DNA from: an uncultured bacterium
GTDB taxonomy: Bacteria; Cyanobacteriota; Vampirovibrionia; Gastranaerophilales; Gastranaerophilaceae
NCBI GenBank assembly: GCA_900556295.1
Contig: USOK01000068.1
Location: 1 to 7,997 of the forward strand
DNA: 7,997 bases
Reading direction: 5' to 3'
The notes beneath the pieces were generated by a model. That model made no database searches. It saw only the letters and a program-made list of their open reading frames with translations, and was not told where the DNA came from. Shown piece by piece: positions 1-6,276 of the stretch. The position numbers and the translations under genes are program-made. Every line of letters starts with the position of its first letter. Positions within the stretch are counted from its first letter, which is position 1.

Positions 1-2793
1 AATTATGATATAAAATTATTAAATAAAATTATGCCTCAACTGGATTTGAATGATATAGTGTTTGCCTCAAATGAGGAAGAGAAAAAAAATCCTCAAGATT
101 TTAATATTAATTTAATTGATATATTTAAAGCTATTTACAAAAATCGATTAACAGCTGATGTGAAAGCTGATGTGAAAACATCTGGAACACTTGATGATAT
201 TGATATGACTGGCTATATTGATGTGTCAAATTTAAGCGTTGTAGTAGATGGAAAAATTTTGCCTGCAAGTTCTGCTGATATAAAACTAAAGGGCAATGGT
301 ATAAACTTGTATACAAAATTGTATACGGCTGAAAATGAATTGACAGAATTAATTGGGGTTATTAAAACAGGAAAACACCCTAAAATAGATTTGAATTGCA
401 AATCGAATGCTAAATTCCAAAGTATATTTGACTTATTAGATAGTGTTGCCAAATCTTTTGATTATAATGATTTTGATACTCTAACTGCAACAGGAGGGCT
501 TGATGCTGATTTTACAATTAAGTCTAATTTGAAAAATATTGAATCTTCTGGATATTTAAAAATACCGTCAGCATCAATTGCTTACAAACTTTATAATGTT
601 GCAGTTAACAATATAGGTGCGGATATAGATTTCGCAAATAATGAGGTAAATATTAAAAGAGCAGGTTTGTCTATTTTAGGTCAGCCTCTTAAAATATCCG
701 GTTCAATTAAGCAAGATGCCACAGCAGATTTGTTAATTATAGCTGACAAATTACAATTGAAAGGATTATTGCTTGCAGTCGGGCAGATGGCGTTGTTAAA
801 AGAAAATAAAATTAATAGCGGAACTTTGTCAATGTCCACTTCTATTAAAGGAAGGCTTGATAAGATCGTTCCTAAAGTTCATTTGAGTATAGATAATGTT
901 AATTTGAAAAATATTCCATCAAATACTACTGTAAAAGTAGTTAATACTAATATTGATTTGACTACCGATGGCAAAAAAACTAACGGATTAATCAGTGTTT
1001 CTAGTGCCAAAGTTATTAATCCAATGGCTGTTATTTCTGCACCTACTGCCAAAATTACTTTTGGTGAAAAAGATATAAATATAAACAATGCTTATATCTT
1101 GCTGGACAATTCTAGAATTGATATTACTGGCAAGGTTGCTGATTATACAACTAAGAACCTTAAATTCAATATCAATGCAAAAGGCAACCTGCTTGCATCA
1201 GATATTCGTTCAATGATTCCTGCGGATATGCGCTCTATGGTAAGTGCAAAAGGTAAATTGCCACTATCAGTTAATGTTGTTGGGAATGACAAAACTCAAG
1301 ATGTCGCATTCAATTTGACAGCGAATCCGACCAATTATGTTTCTGTTGTGTCAGTTGATCAATTGCGAGGTAAAACAACAGCCATTAAAGGGAATGTAAA
1401 AATCAATGGTGATAGTCTGAAATTCTCTGATACTGGTATTTATGCCAACGGCGCTAACATTGCAACTTTAAAAGGCAGCGTAAATGATTTAACCAAATCT
1501 CAAAAACTTAACCTAAATGTTACAACTCCAAGTAATATTGCATTTATAATTCCTGGATTTGGTAAGTCAAAAGTCGTTGCAGGCGGAAATATTGATGTAT
1601 CAGGAGTCGCTGCAAATCCGATTTTGAAAGGTTCCGTTTCAATCCCTTCAGTTAAAATTCCGGAAGTACCATTAACAATGACAGATATGCAAGTTAGTTT
1701 GAATGGACCAATTGTAAAAGGAAATGGAACTCTTAAAAAGTTTGTGACAGGTGGTATTGTTGCAGAGAATCTTGCCTCAGATTTTAATTTGACAAACAAT
1801 GTATTTTATTTGAAAAACCTTTCAGGAGAAGCGTTTGACGGAAAGATAAATGGAAATATTTCTTATAATATTTCAAATGGTCATATTGGGGTAGCATTTA
1901 AAGGTGTTGGTATGGATGCAGAAAAGGCTATCGCTGGCTCAGCTGGGCTGAAAAATGCTCTGTCAGGTAAATTGAATTTTAATGCAAATGTGACTTTACA
2001 TGGGGCAACACAAACTGCAATGATGAAAAATTTAAAAGGTAAGGCTTCATTTGATATTTCAGATGGTTCATTGGGCAATATCGGACGTTTTGAAAACTTT
2101 TTGTTCGCTCAAAATTTACAGCAAAACAGTATAGTTAAAGCTGTTGTAAATTCCGTAAAATCATTGCCGACTATAAAGAATACAGCGCAATTTAGAACGA
2201 TTTCGGGTAATATGAGATTTAATAACGGCTGGGCGCAATTAAATCCTGTCAAAACATCTGGTCCTTCGATGTCTTATTATGTAAAAGGACGTTACAACTT
2301 GCTAAATGCAACTGCAAATGTTGTTATTTTAGGTAGATTATCGGCAGAGGTTGTGGCTGTTCTTGGACCATTAGGTGATTTGTCAGTGTCTAAATTGACT
2401 TCATATATCCCTAAATTTGGGACTGCGACTGGTAACATTATAAATGCACTTACAACAAATCCAAAAGGTGAAAATACAGCCTCAATTCCGGCTTTGTCTA
2501 ACGGGAATAAAAATTATAAGGATTTCAAAGTTGTATTTAATGGCGGAGTTGAAAGCAGAAGTTCTGTGAAGTCTTTTAAATGGCTTTCTACTTGTGACAT
2601 GTCCGCAATCAAAAAAACAACAATGAAAGAGCAAGTAAAAGAGACCAAACAGGCGGTGAAAGATGCAGTGCAAGAGAAGAAAGATGCTTTTAATCAACAC
2701 ATGACTGAACAGAAAACTCAAGCCCAAGAAGCTAATCAAGAGATGAAAAATGCTGTTCAAGGGATTAAAAACTTGAAAAATTTGTTAAAATAG
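1..2793 (+). CDS. AsmA/TamB-superfamily envelope protein, C-terminal part (5' end outside window)
   Basis: The frame is open from base 1 with no stop before the ATG at 31, and that ATG has no ribosome binding site, so the true start lies upstream; 930 residues and the TAG stop are visible. Almost the whole protein is repeated short beta-strand blocks with Gly/Asn/Asp turns, as expected of the AsmA/TamB/YhdP group, whose members form long hydrophobic grooves bridging the inner and outer membranes for lipid transport or outer-membrane assembly. A TamB-like block (VSGVAANPILKG, residues 533-544 counted from base 1) precedes an AsmA C-terminal-like region beginning near residue 680 (ASFDISDGSLGNIG) and running to about 860. 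The last 60 residues are different: charged, Lys/Glu/Gln-rich and predicted helical. The N-terminal membrane anchor expected of the family is not in view. Family assignment is by sequence character; the exact subfamily and cargo are unknown. It is convergent with the next gene, 56 bp away, and I see no convincing terminator between them. Confidence 0.8.
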   Translation, partial: NYDIKLLNKIMPQLDLNDIVFASNEEEKKNPQDFNINLIDIFKAIYKNRLTADVKADVKTSGTLDDIDMTGYIDVSNLSVVVDGKILPASSADIKLKGNGINLYTKLYTAENELTELIGVIKTGKHPKIDLNCKSNAKFQSIFDLLDSVAKSFDYNDFDTLTATGGLDADFTIKSNLKNIESSGYLKIPSASIAYKLYNVAVNNIGADIDFANNEVNIKRAGLSILGQPLKISGSIKQDATADLLIIADKLQLKGLLLAVGQMALLKENKINSGTLSMSTSIKGRLDKIVPKVHLSIDNVNLKNIPSNTTVKVVNTNIDLTTDGKKTNGLISVSSAKVINPMAVISAPTAKITFGEKDININNAYILLDNSRIDITGKVADYTTKNLKFNINAKGNLLASDIRSMIPADMRSMVSAKGKLPLSVNVVGNDKTQDVAFNLTANPTNYVSVVSVDQLRGKTTAIKGNVKINGDSLKFSDTGIYANGANIATLKGSVNDLTKSQKLNLNVTTPSNIAFIIPGFGKSKVVAGGNIDVSGVAANPILKGSVSIPSVKIPEVPLTMTDMQVSLNGPIVKGNGTLKKFVTGGIVAENLASDFNLTNNVFYLKNLSGEAFDGKINGNISYNISNGHIGVAFKGVGMDAEKAIAGSAGLKNALSGKLNFNANVTLHGATQTAMMKNLKGKASFDISDGSLGNIGRFENFLFAQNLQQNSIVKAVVNSVKSLPTIKNTAQFRTISGNMRFNNGWAQLNPVKTSGPSMSYYVKGRYNLLNATANVVILGRLSAEVVAVLGPLGDLSVSKLTSYIPKFGTATGNIINALTTNPKGENTASIPALSNGNKNYKDFKVVFNGGVESRSSVKSFKWLSTCDMSAIKKTTMKEQVKETKQAVKDAVQEKKDAFNQHMTEQKTQAQEANQEMKNAVQGIKNLKNLLK

Positions 2794-2849
2794 TTAGTAA
2801 GTATATACTCGTTTAGTAGCGATAGAAGTAACTACTTATGGATGACTTT

Positions 2850-3779
2850 TTATAGCACGCAGGCTAAAATCATTAACAGTAATGTTCCAATCTGCATTGC
2901 TGTTGCCATGTTTTGTGAAAACTTGTTTGAATCGTATTTGCCTGCACTTTTGGTCGCTTTGTATGCACTAGATATTCGTCTTAATCTGTCCTCTTGCGTA
3001 TCTGTTGCAAAAGTGGTTCCAAACATTGTTGACTCAAGTCTTGATAATCTGTTGTCCATTGTTTCGTTTGCAAAAGTGCGTTTGAATAGTGATTTTTCAA
3101 CGTTTGCAAGGTTTGTAGGTTTTGCATTTTTCGCATTGTAGGTATCGTAATCAAATGCTGGAGATTGGTATTCGTCAAGACGATAATTTTTATCAAGAGG
3201 AATCGTTTCTTCATCATAGTAACTATTTGAAGATTGTGCGATGCTGTTATTCATGAATGATTTTGGTTTGATTTTTGCCTGTAGTCTTTCAACTCTTGCA
3301 GAAAACGGTTCGTTGTCATAAGTTTTGCCAAGGGATTTTTGCTCAAGACTAGCAAGTCGTGAGTTTAAATCTTTTGTTTTAAATTCTTGGTTAAATATTT
3401 GTTTTTCAAGTTCGTTTATAGATGGATAATCTACGTTTGCGCCTGCCGGAGGTATATTGTTTTGCGCAAGTCTTTCTTCTTTGAATGAGTCTTGCTCTTC
3501 CATAAATGTATCTTCTTTGGGTGTTATTTCATGTCCGATCAAGTCGGCGGACATATCTTTTTTTAGACCATTTACTCTATCTGCAACAGATTTATTCGTT
3601 TTGGTTTGACCATAAACACTTTCTTCAATTCTTGAAAGCCTTGTCATATCGTCAGATGTTGTGTACGTAAAACCATACAAGGATTTCTCAATATTATCAA
3701 GAATAGATGAGTATTGGCTCGCGGAATAGCACGGTGTAATAGATATTAATAAACCTAAAATAATGATAAATTTTTTCAT
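2850..3779 (-). CDS. Secreted 21-residue-repeat protein with C-terminal membrane segment, function unknown
   Basis: This 309-residue protein starts at the ATG at 3779, preceded five bases upstream by a perfect AAGGAG; a GTG two codons earlier would overlap that site and is rejected. Residues 1-20 form a signal peptide (MKKF, then a hydrophobic core, ending PCYSA), with likely cleavage after Ala20. Cys17 is preceded by Pro and makes a poor lipobox. The mature part has three pairs of a 21-residue repeat, at about residues 30-72, 124-166 and 227-269. The consensus is roughly (I/L/V)E, then a hydrophobic-Phe/Tyr-Gly motif, Thr-Phe/Tyr, six polar residues, and an Arg-Leu/Val ending before the next (I/L)E. 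Acidic or Asn/Ser/Tyr-rich linkers separate the pairs. The last 15 residues (MQIGTLLLMILACVL) form a hydrophobic segment reaching the C-terminus. I recall similar repeats in secreted cyanobacterial and Vampirovibrionia proteins, but know of no function. It is probably envelope-located with the repeats outside the cytoplasm. It appears to be transcribed alone, downstream of the nifS terminator. Confidence 0.85.
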   Translation of the reverse strand: MKKFIIILGLLISITPCYSASQYSSILDNIEKSLYGFTYTTSDDMTRLSRIEESVYGQTKTNKSVADRVNGLKKDMSADLIGHEITPKEDTFMEEQDSFKEERLAQNNIPPAGANVDYPSINELEKQIFNQEFKTKDLNSRLASLEQKSLGKTYDNEPFSARVERLQAKIKPKSFMNNSIAQSSNSYYDEETIPLDKNYRLDEYQSPAFDYDTYNAKNAKPTNLANVEKSLFKRTFANETMDNRLSRLESTMFGTTFATDTQEDRLRRISSAYKATKSAGKYDSNKFSQNMATAMQIGTLLLMILACVL

Positions 3780-3784
3780 AATCA

Positions 3785-3790
3785 CTCCTT
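3785..3790 (-). promoter_or_regulatory. Ribosome binding site that fixes the start of the repeat protein
   Basis: On the minus strand AAGGAG is followed by TGATT and then ATG at 3779, an ideal 5-base spacing. This excludes the in-frame GTG at 3785, whose first base overlaps the site. Confidence 0.9.
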
Positions 3791-3861
3791 ACCGATAGAA
3801 TAAGCGTGAACGTTATGAAAAACTATTCAACATGAAAAGAGTTTTAAATAGAAAGAATTTT

Positions 3862-3867
3862 AGTATA
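3862..3867 (-). promoter_or_regulatory. Possible -10 element for the repeat protein gene
   Basis: TATACT read on the minus strand, 83 bases upstream of the ATG at 3779, inside the only non-coding space available for a promoter of this gene. No recognisable -35 box accompanies it, and in such AT-rich sequence this match can occur by chance. Confidence 0.25.
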
Positions 3868-3995
3868 AATCTCTAAGCTTTAAGTATTATGTTTTTCTTA
3901 TTATTAAATGAATTGTTAATTTGTGTGGGTAGTTTTGCTCAATGAATAAATTTATTGCTGTAACTTAACGTTAATTATAGAAAAAAGAGAATAAA

Positions 3996-4040
3996 CTAAG
4001 CCCTAAAAGCGATGTTTTTAATTCGTTTTTAGGGCTTTAG
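3996..4040 (-). terminator. Rho-independent-type terminator after nifS
   Basis: The arms at 3998-4008 and 4027-4037 are an 11-bp perfect inverted repeat (AAGCCCTAAAA against TTTTAGGGCTT). Past one mismatch (a G.U wobble if read on the plus strand), three more pairs extend it to 4012/4023, leaving a loop of about ten bases. On the minus strand it starts 48 bases past the nifS stop and is followed by AGTTTATTCTCTTTTTTC, an interrupted U tract. This fits termination of nifU-nifS transcription. The plus-strand side is also T-rich (TAGTTTTAT), so it could work in both directions, although no plus-strand gene ends here. Confidence 0.8.
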
Positions 4041-4087
4041 TTTTATATTCAAAGACCGTCTTTTATTTTGTATCTCTATTAAATCTA

Positions 4088-5281
4088 TTATTGTTTCAAT
4101 TTTCTCAAAGCTTCTAATTCGTCTTGGAATGGAGAAATGCGAACAAGTTTTTCTATAATTGCAGGCATTTTTTCGCATACATAATCAATTTCTTTTTCTG
4201 TAGTAAATCTGCTTAAAGAAAATCTGATACTGCCATGAACAGCGGTAAATGGAACATTCATCGCTCTCAATACATGAGATGGTTCTAGTGAACCAGATGT
4301 GCAGGCACTACCTGAGCTTGCGCAAATACCTAAATCGCTCAAGTGAAGAAGAATTAATTCACCCTCAATGTATTCAAAACCAATATTTGTAGTGTTTGGA
4401 ACTCTGTTGATAATTCCTGCATTCAATCTTGCATTGAATACGTTTTTAACAATATTTTGTTCCAATTTGTCACGAAGTCTTTTTATTTCGGTAGCTTCAT
4501 ATTTTAAGCTGTCCATAGCAAGTTCTGCAGCCTTTGCCATTCCGACAATATATGGAACATTTTCTGTTCCGGCACGTTTCCCACGTTCTTGGTGCCCACC
4601 GATTATTAGTGGTGTGATTAATGTTTTTGAATTTACGTACAAAGCGCCAATACCTTTAGGAGCGTGGAACTTGTGTCCTGAAATTCCCATTATATCAACA
4701 CCCAAATCTTGAACATCAATAGGTAATTTCCCGGTAACTTGAACTGCATCAACATAGAATTTTGTTTGAGAATTTTTCGATTTAATTATTTCAGAAATCT
4801 TCTTAATAGGGAATACAACACCGGTTTCGTTGTTTGCATACATTACAGAAACAAGTGCGGTATCTTCATTGATTGCTTCTTCAAGTTGTGCTAAATCAAG
4901 TTCGCCATTTGAATTTACACCGATATAATCAACTTTATATCCTTCTTTTTCAAGACTTCTGTACAAGTTCAAAACGCAAGGGTGTTCAACTTTTGTTGTG
5001 ATGATGTGGCGTTTATTTTTGTTCATGTTCAAAACTCCACGGATTGCTGTGTTTGCACTTTCAGAGCCACAAGATGTGAAGATAATTTCTTTTTCATCTT
5101 TTGCATTATAAAAATCTTTTAGTACTCCACGAGCCTCTTTTACTGCGTGGTTTGAACGTTTAGCAAACTCATATACACTTGAAGGGTTTGCGTACTCTTC
5201 TTTGAAATATGGAAGCATAGCCTCCAAAACTTCTGGAGCAACTTTAGTTGTCGCATTGTTATCTAAATATATTAAACCCAT
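4088..5281 (-). CDS. nifS: Cysteine desulfurase, NifS/IscS family (class I)
   Basis: This 397-residue PLP enzyme converts L-cysteine to L-alanine and passes the released sulfur, as a persulfide, to the scaffold protein for Fe-S cluster assembly in the cytoplasm. It looks intact and of normal family length. Visible landmarks are the N-terminal YLDNNATT (5-12), the cofactor-stacking His100 (VEHPCV), NNETG (150-154), Asp178 and Gln181 (VDAVQ), the PLP-binding lysine Lys204 in SGHKFHAPKG, the RAGTEN motif (236-241), and the mobile-loop catalytic Cys327 in SGSACTSG. That short loop followed by LEPSHVL is typical of group I NifS/IscS rather than SufS. The start follows the nifU stop by two bases, with AGAGG seven bases upstream inside the end of nifU, indicating translational coupling. 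A terminator follows. NifS rather than IscS is chosen because its partner is a full-length NifU; no nitrogenase genes are visible. Confidence 0.96.
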   Translation of the reverse strand: MGLIYLDNNATTKVAPEVLEAMLPYFKEEYANPSSVYEFAKRSNHAVKEARGVLKDFYNAKDEKEIIFTSCGSESANTAIRGVLNMNKNKRHIITTKVEHPCVLNLYRSLEKEGYKVDYIGVNSNGELDLAQLEEAINEDTALVSVMYANNETGVVFPIKKISEIIKSKNSQTKFYVDAVQVTGKLPIDVQDLGVDIMGISGHKFHAPKGIGALYVNSKTLITPLIIGGHQERGKRAGTENVPYIVGMAKAAELAMDSLKYEATEIKRLRDKLEQNIVKNVFNARLNAGIINRVPNTTNIGFEYIEGELILLHLSDLGICASSGSACTSGSLEPSHVLRAMNVPFTAVHGSIRFSLSRFTTEKEIDYVCEKMPAIIEKLVRISPFQDELEALRKLKQ

Positions 5282-5283
5282 TT

Positions 5284-6126
5284 TTATACCTCTACAACTT
5301 CAATATTTTTATCAACGGTATCTTTCAGTGTTGTTTCAACGAAAGCCTTTAATGTAAGGTGCGAATTTTTGCAGCCTGAACATTTCCCACGAAGTTTTAC
5401 CATTACTTTATTATCCTGAATGTCAATAAGTGTAATATCTCCACCATCTTTTCGTAATTCCGGAGAAATTTGATTTTCAATAACATTGTTTATTTTAAGG
5501 ATTTTTTGTGCAGGAGTTAAAGCTCCAGCTTCTTTATTTTCTTTTTTATAATAAGTATCAATGATATCTTGAATTGCAGATTTACATTTTCCACAAGCAC
5601 CACCGGCTTTTGTGTAGTTTGTAATTTCTTCAACTGTCTTTAAACCATTGATTTTAATTGCGTCCCAAATTACATTTTCAGTAACGCCAAAGCAGGTACA
5701 AACAATTTTTTCAGTTGTTTGTGTTTTTGCTTCTTCGTTCCTTAAGTCGTCTAAGTCTGTATAGTCGCCCCAATTCTTAAGAGCGTCTTCCAACGCTTCG
5801 TAGCCCATTACAGAGCAGTGCATTTTTTCCGGAGGAAGTCCACCTAATTGGTCTGCGATATCTTTATTAGTAATCTTTTTAACTTCATCAACTGTTTTCC
5901 CAATAATCATTTCTGTCAAAATGCTAGAACTTGCAACTGCAGAACCGCATCCGAAAGTTTGAAACTTGGCATCTGTTACAATGTTGTCTTTGATTTTTAA
6001 ATAAATTTTCAAAGAATCACCACAAGCCAAAGAGCCGGCTTCTCCAATGGCGTCAGCATTATCAATTTTACCTACATTTCTAGGGTTTCTATAATGATCT
6101 ATAACTTTATCTGAATAATCCCACAT
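5284..6126 (-). CDS. nifU: Three-domain Fe-S cluster scaffold protein NifU
   Basis: This 280-residue scaffold assembles Fe-S clusters from iron and NifS-derived sulfur and transfers them to target proteins. It closely resembles Azotobacter-type NifU from MWDYS onward. Residues 1-125 are the IscU-like domain with ligands Cys35, Cys60 and Cys104 and the conserved Asp37 (ACGDS, FGCGSA, MHCSVMG). Residues 140-193 are the BFD-like domain with four cysteines for a permanent [2Fe-2S] cluster (Cys143, Cys145, Cys178, Cys181). Residues 205-280 are the Nfu domain with the CxxC pair Cys249/Cys252. All cluster ligands are present. The linker between the second and third domains is short (about 10 residues) compared with the long Ala/Pro/Lys-rich linker of Azotobacter NifU. 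AAGGA lies eight bases before the ATG. It is the first gene of a two-gene operon with nifS. The domain set marks it as NifU rather than IscU or SufU. Confidence 0.96.
   Translation of the reverse strand: MWDYSDKVIDHYRNPRNVGKIDNADAIGEAGSLACGDSLKIYLKIKDNIVTDAKFQTFGCGSAVASSSILTEMIIGKTVDEVKKITNKDIADQLGGLPPEKMHCSVMGYEALEDALKNWGDYTDLDDLRNEEAKTQTTEKIVCTCFGVTENVIWDAIKINGLKTVEEITNYTKAGGACGKCKSAIQDIIDTYYKKENKEAGALTPAQKILKINNVIENQISPELRKDGGDITLIDIQDNKVMVKLRGKCSGCKNSHLTLKAFVETTLKDTVDKNIEVVEV
5289..5293 (-). promoter_or_regulatory. nifS ribosome binding site inside the end of nifU
   Basis: AGAGG on the minus strand lies seven bases before the nifS ATG at 5281 and within the last codons of nifU (stop at 5286-5284). 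Ribosomes ending nifU therefore release next to the nifS start, which favours matched synthesis of desulfurase and scaffold. Confidence 0.8.
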
Positions 6127-6134
6127 ATCTTTTA

Positions 6135-6139
6135 TCCTT
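6135..6139 (-). promoter_or_regulatory. nifU ribosome binding site
   Basis: AAGGA on the minus strand, eight bases before the ATG at 6126. It supports this start, which also gives the canonical MWDYS N-terminus of NifU. Confidence 0.8.
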
Positions 6140-6153
6140 ATATTATCTAATAC

Positions 6154-6197
6154 AGTAACTACATTTTATAATAAAAAAAATTATGGGAGTAGTTGCT
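6154..6197. repeat. Imperfect nested inverted repeat upstream of nifU
   Basis: The outer arms at 6154-6162 (AGTAACTAC) and 6189-6197 (GTAGTTGCT) are complementary at eight of nine positions. Inner arms ATAAT (6168-6172) and ATTAT (6180-6184) flank a run of seven A. It sits 28-71 bases upstream of the nifU ATG, in the 147-bp gap after the LD-carboxypeptidase gene. It could be an operator, a leader hairpin of nifU or a weak terminator of the upstream gene. As a hairpin the structure is weak, and the AT content makes chance formation plausible. The nifU promoter should also lie here, but I see no convincing -35/-10 pair. Confidence 0.35.
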
Positions 6198-6232
6198 TAA
6201 TATAAAATTAATTATTTCTTAATTTATATGTT

Positions 6233-6276
6233 TTACACAAAAATTTTACGCTGTCCGTGCAGGACTAGTAAATTTA
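6233..6276 (-). other. Probable out-of-frame remnant of the LD-carboxypeptidase C-terminus
   Basis: After the last sense codon GGA (6279-6277), the minus strand reads TAAATTTACTAG. Restoring one base before this TA would join IPIG to the frame NLLVLHGQRKIFV, ending in TAA at 6235-6233. That tail is the expected kind of ending: a hydrophobic strand, a Gly turn and a second strand, at roughly the length relatives have after the PIG motif. The inference rests on pattern alone. The other forward frame also gives a short open tail (KFTSPARTA) that looks less strand-like. Confidence 0.45.

Larger units (their letters stand above)
3780..4087. other. Non-coding region between nifS and the repeat protein
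   Basis: About 300 bases with no credible open frame on either strand. It contains, in minus-strand order, a short nifS 3' untranslated region, the hairpin terminator centred near 4018, a very AT-rich stretch, and the ribosome binding site of the repeat gene. The promoter of that gene should lie in 3795-3990. The best -10-like hexamer is TATACT (minus strand, 3867-3862), but no good -35 hexamer lies 16-18 bases upstream, so the promoter position is uncertain. Confidence 0.6.

Noticed and set aside
1500..1799. Minus-strand open frame of 99 codons inside the AsmA-like gene
   Set aside because: The plus-strand frame is continuous and family-like across the whole region; this and the other short minus-strand frames within 131-2760 are shadows.
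2794..2849. Possible bidirectional terminator between the convergent genes
   Set aside because: The only structures are short AT-rich palindromes (AGTATATACT at 2800-2809, AAGTA/TACTT at 2826-2837) with no stable stem; not enough for a terminator call.
2842..3141. Plus-strand open frame of 99 codons
   Set aside because: It lies wholly antisense to the repeat-protein gene, which has a signal peptide, a perfect ribosome binding site and conserved repeats; the antisense product resembles no family.
3717..3779. Lipoprotein signal on the repeat protein (Cys17)
   Set aside because: The residues before the cysteine are Ile-Thr-Pro, and proline directly before the cysteine does not fit a lipobox; ordinary signal-peptidase cleavage after Ala20 fits better.
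4368..4712. Plus-strand open frame of 114 codons
   Set aside because: It is antisense to the well-conserved nifS coding region, with no ribosome binding site or recognisable domain.
6251..6265. GTCC/GGAC hairpin as terminator of the LD-carboxypeptidase gene
   Set aside because: The stem is only four base pairs, and the sequence may instead be the frameshifted end of the coding region.
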